DNA from: Plasmopara viticola
Lineage: Eukaryota; Oomycota; Peronosporomycetes; Peronosporales; Peronosporaceae
Length of the DNA stretch: 64,000 bases
Assembly (NCBI GenBank): GCA_001695595.3
Contig: MBPM02000150.1
Location: 1 to 64,000, forward strand
Direction: 5' to 3'
Shown: piece by piece, positions 23,865-36,494 of the stretch
Layout of the letters: every line of letters begins with the position of its first letter
Position numbering within the stretch: position 1 is the stretch's first letter
The notes under the pieces: model-generated
Databases searched by the model: none
Told to the model about the DNA's origin: nothing
Seen by the model: the letters and a program-made list of their open reading frames with translations, nothing else
Made by a program: the position numbers and the translations under genes

Positions 23865-23937
23865 AGTCTCCGACGGGACTCGAACCCGCAATCTCCCGCT
23901 TCGTAGGCGGATGCCTTATCCATTGGGCCACGGGGAC
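23865..23937 (-). tRNA. tRNA-Arg (ACG)
   Basis: Copy 65, consensus body. Confidence 0.9.
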
Positions 23938-24235
23938 GTTTAAAGACCACGTCTCCTTTTCAAGTCACGACCTTAACCAGATTATCAGTACAAGAAAGAG
24001 GACTTTGGAAGCATAAAACAACCCTACAATAGTCTTAAACGACCTTGCAGCTTTAATCGTGTATCCTCACAATGGCTCTTTTAAAAGTCAACCGACGAGG
24101 CTGAAGTCTCGCTTTGGTTTTGCAACGTTTACGTCGATTACGTGCTAAGCCATGAGACTAATACAATTGCGCACGAGTTTGTCGTTCTTGTTAGCAAAAT
24201 GCAATAAGACAGCACGTTATGTGAGGATGAAAATC

Positions 24236-24308
24236 AGTCTCCGACGGGACTCGAACCCGCAATCTCCCGCTTCGTAGGCGGATGCCTTATCCATTGGGCC
24301 ACGGGGAC
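24236..24308 (-). tRNA. tRNA-Arg (ACG)
   Basis: Copy 66, consensus body. Confidence 0.9.
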
Positions 24309-24607
24309 GTTTAAAGACGTCTCCTTTTCAAGTCACGACCTTAACCAGATTATCAGTACAAGTAAAGAGGACTTTGGAAGCATAAAACAACCATACAATA
24401 GTCTTAAACGACCTTGCAGCTTTAATCGTGTATCCTCACAATGGCTCTTTTAAAAGTCAACCGACGAGGCTGAACTCTCGCTTTGGTTTTGCATCGCTTA
24501 CGTCGATTACGTGCTAAAGCCATGAGACTAATACAATTGCGCACGAGTTTGTCGTTCTTGTTAGCAAAATGCAATAAGACAGCACGTTATGTGTTAGGAT
24601 GAAAATC

Positions 24608-24680
24608 AGTCTCCGACGGGACTCGAACCCGCAATCTCCCGCTTCGTAGGCGGATGCCTTATCCATTGGGCCACGGGGAC
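24608..24680 (-). tRNA. tRNA-Arg (ACG)
   Basis: Copy 67, consensus body. Confidence 0.9.
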
Positions 24681-24983
24681 GTTTTAAAGACCACGTCTCC
24701 TTTTCAAGTCACGACCTTAACCAGATTATCAGTACAAGTAAAGAGGACTTTGGAAGCATAAAACAACCATACAATAGTCTTAAACGACCTTGCAGCTTTA
24801 ATCGTGTATCCTCACAATGGCTCTTTTAAAAGTCAACCGACGAGGCTGAACTCTCGCTTTGGTTTTGCATCGCTTACGTCGATTACGTGCTAAAGCCATG
24901 AGACTAATACAATTGCGCACGAGTTTGTCGTTCTTGTTAGCAAAATGCAATAAGACAGCACGTTATGTGTTAGGATGAAAATC

Positions 24984-25056
24984 AGTCTCCGACGGGACTC
25001 GAACCCGCAATCTCCCGCTTCGTAGGCGGATGCCTTATCCATTGGGCCACGGGGAC
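24984..25056 (-). tRNA. tRNA-Arg (ACG)
   Basis: Copy 68, consensus body. Confidence 0.9.
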
Positions 25057-25359
25057 GTTTTAAAGACCACGTCTCCTTTTCAAGTCACGACCTTAACCAG
25101 ATTATCAGTACAAGTAAAGAGGACTTTGGAAGCATAAAACAACCATACAATAGTCTTAAACGACCTTGCAGCTTTAATCGTGTATCCTCACAATGGCTCT
25201 TTTAAAAGTCAACCGACGAGGCTGAACTCTCGCTTTGGTTTTGCATCGCTTACGTCGATTACGTGCTAAAGCCATGAGACTAATACAATTGCGCACGAGT
25301 TTGTCGTTCTTGTTAGCAAAATGCAATAAGACAGCACGTTATGTGTTAGGATGAAAATC

Positions 25360-25432
25360 AGTCTCCGACGGGACTCGAACCCGCAATCTCCCGCTTCGTA
25401 GGCGGATGCCTTATCCATTGGGCCACGGGGAC
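25360..25432 (-). tRNA. tRNA-Arg (ACG)
   Basis: Copy 69, consensus body. Confidence 0.9.
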
Positions 25433-25733
25433 GTTTAAAGACCACGTCTCCTTTTCAAGTCACGACCTTAACCAGATTATCAGTACAAGAAAGAGGACTT
25501 TGGAAGCATAAAACAACCCTACAATAGTCTTAAACGACCTTGCAGCTTTAATCGTGTATCCTCACAATGGCTCTTTTAAAAGTCAACCGACGAGGCTGAA
25601 CTCTCGCTTTGGTTTTGCATCGCTTACGTCGATTACGTGCTAAAGCCATGAGACTAATACAATTGCGCACGAGTTTGTCGTTCTTGTTAGCAAAATGCAA
25701 TAAGACAGCACGTTATGTGTTAGGATGAAAATC

Positions 25734-25806
25734 AGTCTCCGACGGGACTCGAACCCGCAATCTCCCGCTTCGTAGGCGGATGCCTTATCCATTGGGCCAC
25801 GGGGAC
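25734..25806 (-). tRNA. tRNA-Arg (ACG)
   Basis: Copy 70, consensus body. Confidence 0.9.
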
Positions 25807-26109
25807 GTTTTAAAGACCACGTCTCCTTTTCAAGTCACTACCTTAACCAGATTATCAGTACAAGAAAAGAGGAGTTCGAAAGCATAAAACAACCCTACAA
25901 TAGTCTTAAACGACCTTGCAGCTTTAATCGTGTATCCTCACAATGGCTCTTTTAAAAGTCAACCGACGAGGCTGAAGTCTCGCTTTGGTTTTGCAACGTT
26001 TACGTCGATTACGTGCTAAAGCCATGAGACTGATACAATTGCGCACGAGTTTGTCGTTCTTGTTAGCAAAATGCAATAAGACAGCACGTTATGTGTTAGG
26101 ATGAAAATC

Positions 26110-26182
26110 AGTCTCCGACGGGACTCGAACCCGCAATCTCCCGCTTCGTAGGCGGATGCCTTATCCATTGGGCCACGGGGAC
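26110..26182 (-). tRNA. tRNA-Arg (ACG)
   Basis: Copy 71, consensus body. Confidence 0.9.
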
Positions 26183-26484
26183 GTTTTAAGACCACGTCTC
26201 CTTTTCAAGTCACGACCTTAACCAGATTATCAGTACAAGTAAAGAGGACTTTGGAAGCATAAAACAACCATACAATAGTCTTAAACGACCTTGCAGCTTT
26301 AATCGTGTATCCTCACAATGGCTCTTTTAAAAGTCAACCGACGAGGCTGAACTCTCGCTTTGGTTTTGCATCGCTTACGTCGATTACGTGCTAAAGCCAT
26401 GAGACTAATACAATTGCGCACGAGTTTGTCGTTCTTGTTAGCAAAATGCAATAAGACAGCACGTTATGTGTTAGGATGAAAATC

Positions 26485-26557
26485 AGTCTCCGACGGGACT
26501 CGAACCCGCAATCTCCCGCTTCGTAGGCGGATGCCTTATCCATTGGGCCACGGGGAC
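26485..26557 (-). tRNA. tRNA-Arg (ACG)
   Basis: Copy 72, consensus body. Confidence 0.9.
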
Positions 26558-26860
26558 GTTTTAAAGACCACGTCTCCTTTTCAAGTCACGACCTTAACCA
26601 GATTATCAGTACAAGTAAAGAGGACTTTGGAAGCATAAAACAACCATACAATAGTCTTAAACGACCTTGCAGCTTTAATCGTGTATCCTCACAATGGCTC
26701 TTTTAAAAGTCAACCGACGAGGCTGAACTCTCGCTTTGGTTTTGCATCGCTTACGTCGATTACGTGCTAAAGCCATGAGACTAATACAATTGCGCACGAG
26801 TTTGTCGTTCTTGTTAGCAAAATGCAATAAGACAGCACGTTATGTGTTAGGATGAAAATC

Positions 26861-26933
26861 AGTCTCCGACGGGACTCGAACCCGCAATCTCCCGCTTCGT
26901 AGGCGGATGCCTTATCCATTGGGCCACGGGGAC
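26861..26933 (-). tRNA. tRNA-Arg (ACG)
   Basis: Copy 73, consensus body. Confidence 0.9.
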
Positions 26934-27236
26934 GTTTTAAAGACCACGTCTCCTTTTCAAGTCACGACCTTAACCAGATTATCAGTACAAGTAAAGAGGA
27001 CTTTGGAAGCATAAAACAACCATACAATAGTCTTAAACGACCTTGCAGCTTTAATCGTGTATCCTCACAATGGCTCTTGTAAAAGTCAACCGACGAGGCT
27101 GAACTCTCGCTTTGGTTTTGCATCGCTTACGTCGATTACGTGCTAAAGCCATGAGACTAATACAATTGCGCACGAGTTTGTCGTTCTTGTTAGCAAAATG
27201 CAATAAGACAGCACGTTATGTGTTAGGATGAAAATC

Positions 27237-27309
27237 AGTCTCCGACGGGACTCGAACCCGCAATCTCCCGCTTCGTAGGCGGATGCCTTATCCATTGGGC
27301 CACGGGGAC
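27237..27309 (-). tRNA. tRNA-Arg (ACG)
   Basis: Copy 74, consensus body; leader gaaagtcc. Confidence 0.9.
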
Positions 27310-27612
27310 GTTTGAAAGTCCACGTCTCCTTTTCAAGTCACTACCTTAACCAGATTATCAGTATAAGAAAAGAGGAGTTCGAAAGCATAAAACAACCCTA
27401 AGATAGTCTTAAACGACCTTGCAGCTTTAATCGTGTATCCTCACAATGGCTCTTTTAAAAGTCAACCGACGAGGCTGAAGTCTCGCTTTGGTTTTGCATC
27501 GTTTACGTCGATTACGTGCTATAGCCATGAGACTAATACAATTGCGCACGAGTTTGTCGTTCTTGTTAGCAAAATGCAATAAGACAGCACGTTATGTGTT
27601 AGGATGAAAATC

Positions 27613-27685
27613 AGTCTCCGACGGGACTCGAACCCGCAATCTCCCGCTTCGTAGGCGGATGTCTTATCCATTGGGCCACGGGGGT
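27613..27685 (-). tRNA. tRNA-Arg (ACG), damaged 5' end
   Basis: Copy 75. Acceptor 5' strand reads ACCCCCG, so pairs 1:72 and 2:71 are lost. One D-stem base also changed (plus gtcttatcc). Confidence 0.6.
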
Positions 27686-27983
27686 AAAGACCACGTCTCC
27701 TTTTCAAGTCACGACCTTAACCAGATTATCAGTACAAGTAAAGAGGACTTTGGAAGCATAAAACAACCATACAATAGTCTTAAACGACCTTGCAGCTTTA
27801 ATCGTGTATCCTCACAATGGCTCTTTTAAAAGTCAACCGACGAGGCTGAACTCTCGCTTTGGTTTTGCATCGCTTACGTCGATTACGTGCTAAAGCCATG
27901 AGACTAATACAATTGCGCACGAGTTTGTCGTTCTTGTTAGCAAAATGCAATAAGACAGCACGTTATGTGTTAGGATGAAAATC

Positions 27984-28056
27984 AGTCTCCGACGGGACTC
28001 GAACCCGCAATCTCCCGCTTCGTAGGCGGATGCCTTATCCATTGGGCCACGGGGAC
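27984..28056 (-). tRNA. tRNA-Arg (ACG)
   Basis: Copy 76, consensus body. Confidence 0.9.
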
Positions 28057-28359
28057 GTTTGAAAGACCACGTCTCCTTTTCAAGTCACGACCTTAACCAG
28101 ATTATCAGTACAAGTAAAGAGGACTTTGGAAGCATAAAACAACCATACAATAGTCTTAAACGACCTTGCAGCTTTAATCGTGTATCCTCACAATGGCTCT
28201 TTTAAAAGTCAACCGACGAGGCTGAACTCTCGCTTTGGTTTTGCATCGCTTACGTCGATTACGTGCTAAAGCCATGAGACTAATACAATTGCGCACGAGT
28301 TTGTCGTTCTTGTTAGCAAAATGCAATAAGACAGCACGTTATGTGTTAGGATGAAAATC

Positions 28360-28432
28360 AGTCTCCGACGGGACTCGAACCCGCAATCTCCCGCTTCGTA
28401 GGCGGATGCCTTATCCATTGGGCCACGGGGAC
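28360..28432 (-). tRNA. tRNA-Arg (ACG)
   Basis: Copy 77, consensus body. Confidence 0.9.
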
Positions 28433-28734
28433 GTTTAAAGACCACGTCTCCTTTTCAAGTCACGACCTTAACCAGATTATCAGTACAAGTAAAGAGGACT
28501 TTGGAAGCATAAAACAACCATACAATAGTCTTAAACGACCTTGCAGCTTTAATCGTGTATCCTCACAATGGCTCTTTTAAAAGTCAACCGACGAGGCTGA
28601 ACTCTCGCTTTGGTTTTGCATCGCTTACGTCGATTACGTGCTAAAGCCATGAGACTAATACAATTGCGCACGAGTTTGTCGTTCTTGTTAGCAAAATGCA
28701 ATAAGACAGCACGTTATGTGTTAGGATGAAAATC

Positions 28735-28807
28735 AGTCTCCGACGGGACTCGAACCCGCAATCTCCCGCTTCGTAGGCGGATGCCTTATCCATTGGGCCA
28801 CGGGGAC
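28735..28807 (-). tRNA. tRNA-Arg (ACG)
   Basis: Copy 78, consensus body. Confidence 0.9.
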
Positions 28808-29110
28808 GTTTTAAAGACCACGTCTCCTTTTCAAGTCACGACCTTAACCAGATTATCAGTACAAGTAAAGAGGACTTTGGAAGCATAAAACAACCATACA
28901 ATAGTCTTAAACGACCTTGCAGCTTTAATCGTGTATCCTCACAATGGCTCTTTTAAAAGTCAACCGACGAGGCTGAACTCTCGCTTTGGTTTTGCATCGC
29001 TTACGTCGATTACGTGCTAAAGCCATGAGACTAATACAATTGCGCACGAGTTTGTCGTTCTTGTTAGCAAAATGCAATAAGACAGCACGTTATGTGTTAG
29101 GATGAAAATC

Positions 29111-29183
29111 AGTCTCCGACGGGACTCGAACCCGCAATCTCCCGCTTCGTAGGCGGATGCCTTATCCATTGGGCCACGGGGAC
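29111..29183 (-). tRNA. tRNA-Arg (ACG)
   Basis: Copy 79, consensus body. Confidence 0.9.
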
Positions 29184-29485
29184 GTTTTAAAGACCACGTC
29201 TCCTTTTCAAGTCACGACCTTAACCAGATTATCAGTACAAGTAAAGAGGACTTTGGAAGCATAAAACAACCTTCAATAGTCTTAAACGACCTTGCAGCTT
29301 TAATCGTGTATCCTCACAATGGCTCTTTTAAAAGTCAACCGACGAGGCTGAAGTCTCGCTTTGGTTTTGCAACGTTTACGTCGATTACGTGCTAAAGCCA
29401 TGAGACTAATACAATTGCGCACGAGTTTGTCGTTCTTGTTAGCAAAATGCAATAAGACAGCACGTTATGTGTTAGGATGAAAATC

Positions 29486-29558
29486 AGTCTCCGACGGGAC
29501 TCGAACCCGCAATCTCCCGCTTCGTAGGCGGATGCCTTATCCATTGGGCCACGGGGAC
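29486..29558 (-). tRNA. tRNA-Arg (ACG)
   Basis: Copy 80, consensus body. Confidence 0.9.
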
Positions 29559-29861
29559 GTTTTAAAGACCACGTCTCCTTTTCAAGTCACGACCTTAACC
29601 AGATTATCAGTACAAGTAAAGAGGACTTTGGAAGCATAAAACAACCATACAATAGTCTTAAACGACCTTGCAGCTTTAATCGTGTATCCTCACAATGGCT
29701 CTTTTAAAAGTCAACCGACGAGGCTGAACTCTCGCTTTGGTTTTGCATCGCTTACGTCGATTACGTGCTAAAGCCATGAGACTAATACAATTGCGCACGA
29801 GTTTGTCGTTCTTGTTAGCAAAATGCAATAAGACAGCACGTTATGTGTTAGGATGAAAATC

Positions 29862-29934
29862 AGTCTCCGACGGGACTCGAACCCGCAATCTCCCGCTTCG
29901 TAGGCGGATGCCTTATCCATTGGGCCACGGGGAC
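29862..29934 (-). tRNA. tRNA-Arg (ACG)
   Basis: Copy 81, consensus body. Confidence 0.9.
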
Positions 29935-30236
29935 GTTTTAAAGACCACGTCTCCTTTTCAAGTCACGACCTTAACCAGATTATCAGTACAAGTAAAGAGG
30001 ACTTTGGAAGCATAAAACAACCATACAATAGTCTTAAACGACCTTGCAGCTTTAATCGTGTATCCTCACAATGGCTCTTTTAAAAGTCAACCGACGAGGC
30101 TGAACTCTCGCTTTGGTTTTGCATCGTTTACGTCGATTACGTGCTAAAGCCATGGACTAATACAATTGCGCACGAGTTTGTCGTTCTTGTTAGCAAAATG
30201 CAATAAGACAGCACGTTATGTGTTAGGATGAAAATC

Positions 30237-30309
30237 AGTCTCCGACGGGACTCGAACCCGCAATCTCCCGCTTCGTAGGCGGATGCCTTATCCATTGGGC
30301 CACGGGGAC
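30237..30309 (-). tRNA. tRNA-Arg (ACG)
   Basis: Copy 82, consensus body. Confidence 0.9.
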
Positions 30310-30611
30310 GTTTAAAGACCACGTCTCCTTTTCAAGTCACGACCTTAACCAGATTATCAGTACAAGTAAAGAGGACTTTGGAAGCATAAAACAACCATAC
30401 AATAGTCTTAAACGACCTTGCAGCTTTAATCGTGTATCCTCACAATGGCTCTTTTAAAAGTCAACCGACGAGGCTGAACTCTCGCTTTGGTTTTGCATCG
30501 TTTACGTCGATTACGTGCTAAAGCCATGGGACTAATACGATTGCGCACGAGCTTGTCGTTCTTGTTAGCAAAATGCAATAAGACAGCACGTTATGTGTTA
30601 GGATGAAAATC

Positions 30612-30684
30612 AGTCTCCGACGGGACTCGAACCCGCAATCTCCCGCTTCGTAGGCGGATGCCTTATCCATTGGGCCACGGGGAC
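30612..30684 (-). tRNA. tRNA-Arg (ACG)
   Basis: Copy 83, consensus body. Confidence 0.9.
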
Positions 30685-30987
30685 GTTTTAAAGACCACGT
30701 CTCCTTTTCAAGTCACGACCTTAACCAGATTATCAGTACAAGTAAAGAGGACTTTGGAAGCATAAAACAACCATACAATAGTCTTAAACGACCTTGCAGC
30801 TTTAATCGTGTATCCTCACAATGGCTCTTTTAAAAGTCAACCGACGAGGCTGAACTCTCGCTTTGGTTTTGCATCGCTTACGTCGATTACGTGCTAAAGC
30901 CATGAGACTAATACAATTGCGCACGAGTTTGTCGTTCTTGTTAGCAAAATGCAATAAGACAGCACGTTATGTGTTAGGATGAAAATC

Positions 30988-31060
30988 AGTCTCCGACGGG
31001 ACTCGAACCCGCAATCTCCCGCTTCGTAGGCGGATGCCTTATCCATTGGGCCACGGGGAC
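30988..31060 (-). tRNA. tRNA-Arg (ACG)
   Basis: Copy 84, consensus body. Confidence 0.9.
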
Positions 31061-31362
31061 GTTTTAAAGACCACGTCTCCTTTTCAAGTCACGACCTTAA
31101 CCAGATTATCAGTACAAGTAAAGAGGACTTTGGAAGCATAAAACAACCATACAATAGTCTTAAACGACCTTGCAGCTTTAATCGTGTATCCTCACAATGG
31201 CTCTTTTAAAAGTCAACCGACGAGGCTGAACTCTCGCTTTGGTTTTGCATCGTTTACGTCGATTACGTGCTAAAGCCATGGACTAATACAATTGCGCACG
31301 AGTTTGTCGTTCTTGTTAGCAAAATGCAATAAGACAGCACGTTATGTGTTAGGATGAAAATC

Positions 31363-31435
31363 AGTCTCCGACGGGACTCGAACCCGCAATCTCCCGCTTC
31401 GTAGGCGGATGCCTTATCCATTGGGCCACGGGGAC
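31363..31435 (-). tRNA. tRNA-Arg (ACG)
   Basis: Copy 85, consensus body. Confidence 0.9.
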
Positions 31436-31737
31436 GTTTTAAGACCACGTCTCCTTTTCAAGTCACGACCTTAACCAGATTATCAGTACAAGTAAAGAGG
31501 ACTTTGGAAGCATAAAACAACCATACAATAGTCTTAAACGACCTTGCAGCTTTAATCGTGTATCCTCACAATGGCTCTTTTAAAAGTCAACCGACGAGGC
31601 TGAACTCTCGCTTTGGTTTTGCATCGCTTACGTCGATTACGTGCTAAAGCCATGAGACTAATACAATTGCGCACGAGTTTGTCGTTCTTGTTAGCAAAAT
31701 GCAATAAGACAGCACGTTATGTGTTAGGATGAAAATC

Positions 31738-31776
31738 AGTCTCCGACGGGACTCGAACCCGCATGCCTTATCGGGC
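31738..31776 (-). pseudogene. tRNA-Arg with anticodon arm deleted
   Basis: Copy 86. T arm and box B are intact, then plus gcatgccttatcggg: the anticodon arm and most of the D arm are missing. The breakpoint is unique in the window and independent of the tttcgcttt class. Confidence 0.8.
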
Positions 31777-32074
31777 TTTAGACCACGTCTCCTTTTCAAG
31801 TCACGACCTTAACCAGATTATCAGTACAAGTAAAGAGGACTTTGGAAGCATAAAACAACCCTACAATAGTCTTAAACGACCTTGCAGCTTTAATCGTGTA
31901 TCCTCACAATGGCTCTTTTAAAAGTCAACCGACGAGGCTGAACTCTCGCTTTGGTTTTGCATCGTTTACGTCGATTACGTGCTAAAGCCATGGACTAATA
32001 CAATTGCGCACGAGTTTGTCGTTCTTGTTAGCAAAATGCAATAAGACAGCACGTTATGTGTTAGGATGAAAATC

Positions 32075-32147
32075 AGTCTCCGACGGGACTCGAACCCGCA
32101 ATCTCCCGCTTCGTAGGCGGATGCCTTATCCATTGGGCCACGGGGAC
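32075..32147 (-). tRNA. tRNA-Arg (ACG)
   Basis: Copy 87, consensus body. Confidence 0.9.
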
Positions 32148-32448
32148 GTTTTAAAGACCACGTCTCCTTTTCAAGTCACGACCTTAACCAGATTATCAGT
32201 ACAACTAAAGAGGACTTTGGAAGCATAAAACAACCCTACAATAGTCTTAAACGACCTTGCAGCTTTAATCGTGTATCCTCACAATGGCTCTTTTAAAAGT
32301 CAACCGACGAGGCTGAAGTCTCGCTTTGGTTTTGCATCGCTTACGTCGATTACGTGCTAAGCCATGGACTAATACAATTGCGCACGAGTTTGTCGTTCTT
32401 GTTAGCAAAATGCAATAAGACAGCACGTTATGTGTTAGGATGAAAATC

Positions 32449-32521
32449 AGTCTCCGACGGGACTCGAACCCGCAATCTCCCGCTTCGTAGGCGGATGCCT
32501 TATCCATTGGGCCACGGGGAC
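32449..32521 (-). tRNA. tRNA-Arg (ACG)
   Basis: Copy 88, consensus body. Confidence 0.9.
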
Positions 32522-32782
32522 GTTTAAAGACCACGTCCTTTTTCAAGTCACGACCTTAACCAGATTATCAGTACAAGTAAAGAGGACTTTGGAAGCATAA
32601 AACAACCCTACAATAGTCTTAAATGACGTTGCAGCTTCGATCATGTATCCTCACAATGGCTTTTTGAAAAGTCAACCGACGAGGCTGAACTCTCGCTTTG
32701 GTTTTGCATCGTTTACGTCGATTACGTGCTACTTGTTAGCAAAATGCAATAAGACAGCACGTTATGTGTTAGGATGAAAATC

Positions 32783-32855
32783 AGTCTCCGACGGGACTCG
32801 AACCCGCAATCTCCCGCTTCGTAGGCGGATGCCTTATCCATTGGGCCACGGGGAC
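32783..32855 (-). tRNA. tRNA-Arg (ACG)
   Basis: Copy 89, consensus body in a unit with the 42-bp spacer deletion. Confidence 0.9.
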
Positions 32856-33156
32856 GTTTTAAAGACCACGTTCCTTTTCAAGTCACGACCTTAACCAGAT
32901 TATCAGTACAACTAAAGAGGACTTTGGAAGCATAAAACAACCCTACAATAGTCTTAAACGACCTTGCAGCTTTAATCGTGTATCCTCACAATGGCTCTTT
33001 TAAAAGTCAACCGACGAGGCTGAACTCTCGCTTTGGTTTTGCATCGTTTACGTCGATTACGTGCTAAAGCCATGGACTAATACAATTGCGCACGAGTTTG
33101 TCGTTCTTGTTAGCAAAATGCAATAAGACAGCACGTTATGTGTTAGGATGAAAATC

Positions 33157-33199
33157 AGTCTCCGACGGGACTCGAACCCGCAATCTTTCGTAGGCTTTA
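33157..33199 (-). pseudogene. truncated tRNA-Arg, variant breakpoint
   Basis: Copy 90. Resembles the 19176 class but keeps an extra gtagg (tttcgtaggctttag), possibly an intermediate or a converted copy. Confidence 0.8.
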
Positions 33200-33495
33200 G
33201 ACACCACGTCTCCTTTTCAAGTCACGACCTTAACCAGATTATCAGTACAAGTAAAGAGGACTTTGGAAGCATAAAACAACCCTACAATAGTCTTAAACGA
33301 CCTTGCAGCTTTAATCGTGTATCCTCACAATGGCTCTTTTAAAAGTCAACCGACGAGGCTGAACTCTCGCTTTGGTTTTGCATCGTTTACGTCGATTACG
33401 TGCTATAGCCATGGACTAATACAATTGCGCACGAGTTTGTCGTTCTTGTTAGCAAAATGCAATAAGACAGCACGTTATGTGTTAGGATGAAAATC

Positions 33496-33568
33496 AGTCT
33501 CCGACGGGACTCGAACCCGCAATCTCCCGCTTCGTAGGCGGATGCCTTATCCATTGGGCCACGGGGAC
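33496..33568 (-). tRNA. tRNA-Arg (ACG)
   Basis: Copy 91, consensus body. Confidence 0.9.
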
Positions 33569-33869
33569 GTTTTAAGACCACGTCTCCTTTTCAAGTCACG
33601 ACCTTAACCAGATTATCAGTACAAGTAAAGAGGACTTTGGAAGCATAAAACAACCTTCAATAGTCTTAAACGACCTTGCAGCTTTAATCGTGTATCCTCA
33701 CAATGGCTCTTTTAAAAGTCAACCGACGAGGCTGAACTCTCGCTTTGGTTTTGCATCGTTTACGTCGATTACGTGCTATAGCCATGAGACTAATACAATT
33801 GCGCACGAGTTTGTCGTTCTTGTTAGCAAAATGCAATAAGACAGCACGTTATGTGTTAGGATGAAAATC

Positions 33870-33942
33870 AGTCTCCGACGGGACTCGAACCCGCAATCTC
33901 CCGCTTCGTAGGCGGATGCCTTATCCATTGGGCCACGGGGAC
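33870..33942 (-). tRNA. tRNA-Arg (ACG)
   Basis: Copy 92, consensus body. Confidence 0.9.
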
Positions 33943-34245
33943 GTTTTAAAGACCACGTCTCCTTTTCAAGTCACGACCTTAACCAGATTATCAGTACAAG
34001 TAAAGAGGACTTTGGAAGCATAAAACAACCATACAATAGTCTTAAACGACCTTGCAGCTTTAATCGTGTATCCTCACAATGGCTCTTTTAAAAGTCAACC
34101 GACGAGGCTGAACTCTCGCTTTGGTTTTGCATCGCTTACGTCGATTACGTGCTAAAGCCATGAGACTAATACAATTGCGCACGAGTTTGTCGTTCTTGTT
34201 AGCAAAATGCAATAAGACAGCACGTTATGTGTTAGGATGAAAATC

Positions 34246-34318
34246 AGTCTCCGACGGGACTCGAACCCGCAATCTCCCGCTTCGTAGGCGGATGCCTTAT
34301 CCATTGGGCCACGGGGAC
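34246..34318 (-). tRNA. tRNA-Arg (ACG)
   Basis: Copy 93, consensus body. Confidence 0.9.
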
Positions 34319-34618
34319 GTTTAGAGACCGCGTTTCCTTTTCAAGTCACTACCTTAACCAGATTATCAGTACAAGAAAAGAGGAGTTCGAAAGCATAAAA
34401 CAACCCTACAATAGTCTTAAACGACCTTGCAGCTTTAATCGTGTATCCTCACAATGGCTCTTTTAAGGTCAACCGACGAGGCTGAAGTCTCGCTTTGGTT
34501 TTGCATCGTTTACGTCGATTACGTGCTAAATCATGAGACTAATACAATTGCGCACGAGTTTGTCGTTCTTGTTAGCAAAATGCAATAAGACAGCACGTTA
34601 TGTGTTAGGATGAAAATC

Positions 34619-34691
34619 AGTCTCCGACGGGACTCGAACCCGCAATCTCCCGCTTCGTAGGCGGATGCCTTATCCATTGGGCCACGGGGAC
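34619..34691 (-). tRNA. tRNA-Arg (ACG)
   Basis: Copy 94, consensus body. Confidence 0.9.
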
Positions 34692-34993
34692 GTTTAGAAA
34701 CCACGTCTCCTTTTCAAGTCACGACCTTAACCAGATTATCAGTACAAGTAAAGAGGACTTTGGAAGCATAAAACAACCATACAATAGTCTTAAACGACCT
34801 TGCAGCTTTAATCATGTATCCTCACAATGGCTCTTTTAAAAGTCAACCGACGAGGCTGAACTCTCGCTTTGGTTTTGCATCGTTTACGTCGATTACGTGC
34901 TATAGCCATGAGACTAATACAATTGCGCACCAGTTTGTCGTTCTTGTTAGCAAAATGCAATAAGACAGCACGTTATGTGTTAGGATGAAAATC

Positions 34994-35066
34994 AGTCTCC
35001 GACGGGACTCGAACCCGCAATCTCCCGCTTCGTAGGCGGATGCCTTATCCATTGGGCCACGGGGAC
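34994..35066 (-). tRNA. tRNA-Arg (ACG)
   Basis: Copy 95, consensus body. Confidence 0.9.
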
Positions 35067-35369
35067 GTTTTAAAGACCACGTCTCCTTTTCAAGTCACGA
35101 CCTTAACCAGATTATCAGTACAAGTAAAGAGGACTTTGGAAGCATAAAACAACCATACAATAGTCTTAAACGACCTTGCAGCTTTAATCGTGTATCCTCA
35201 CAATGGCTCTTTTAAAAGTCAACCGACGAGGCTGAACTCTCGCTTTGGTTTTGCATCGCTTACGTCGATTACGTGCTAAAGCCATGAGACTAATACAATT
35301 GCGCACGAGTTTGTCGTTCTTGTTAGCAAAATGCAATAAGACAGCACGTTATGTGTTAGGATGAAAATC

Positions 35370-35442
35370 AGTCTCCGACGGGACTCGAACCCGCAATCTC
35401 CCGCTTCGTAGGCGGATGCCTTATCCATTGGGCCACGGGGAC
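35370..35442 (-). tRNA. tRNA-Arg (ACG)
   Basis: Copy 96, consensus body. Confidence 0.9.
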
Positions 35443-35744
35443 GTTTAAAGACCACGTCTCCTTTTCAAGTCACGACCTTAACCAGATTATCAGTACAAGT
35501 AAAGAGGACTTTGGAAGCATAAAACAACCATACAATAGTCTTAAACGACCTTGCAGCTTTAATCGTGTATCCTCACAATGGCTCTTTTAAAAGTCAACCG
35601 ACGAGGCTGAACTCTCGCTTTGGTTTTGCATCGCTTACGTCGATTACGTGCTAAAGCCATGAGACTAATACAATTGCGCACGAGTTTGTCGTTCTTGTTA
35701 GCAAAATGCAATAAGACAGCACGTTATGTGTTAGGATGAAAATC

Positions 35745-35817
35745 AGTCTCCGACGGGACTCGAACCCGCAATCTCCCGCTTCGTAGGCGGATGCCTTATC
35801 CATTGGGCCACGGGGAC
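35745..35817 (-). tRNA. tRNA-Arg (ACG)
   Basis: Copy 97, consensus body. Confidence 0.9.
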
Positions 35818-36119
35818 GTTTAAAGACCACGTCTCCTTTTCAAGTCACGACCTTAACCAGATTATCAGTACAAGAAAAGAGGACTTTGGAAGCATAAAAC
35901 AACCCTACAATAGTCTTAAACGACCTTGCAGCTTTAATCGTGTATCCTCACAATGGCTCTTTTAAAAGTCAACCGACGAGGCTGAACTCTCGCTTTGGTT
36001 TTGCATCGCTTACGTCGATTACGTGCTAAAGCCATGAGACTAATACAATTGCGCACGAGTTTGTCGTTCTTGTTAGCAAAATGCAATAAGACAGCACGTT
36101 ATGTGTTAGGATGAAAATC

Positions 36120-36192
36120 AGTCTCCGACGGGACTCGAACCCGCAATCTCCCGCTTCGTAGGCGGATGCCTTATCCATTGGGCCACGGGGAC
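36120..36192 (-). tRNA. tRNA-Arg (ACG)
   Basis: Copy 98, consensus body. Confidence 0.9.
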
Positions 36193-36494
36193 GTTTAAAG
36201 ACCACGTCTCCTTTTCAAGTCACGACCTTAACCAGATTATCAGTACAAGTAAAGAGGACTTTGGAAGCATAAAACAACCCTACAATAGTCTTAAACGACC
36301 TTGCAGCTTTAATCGTGTATCCTCACAATGGCTCTTTTAAAAGTCAACCGACGAGGCTGAAGTCTCGCTTTGGTTTTGCAACGTTTACGTCGATTACGTG
36401 CTATAGCCATGAGACTAATACAATTGCGCACGAGTTTGTCGTTCTTGTTAGCAAAATGCAATAAGACAGCACGTTATGTGTTAGGATGAAAATC

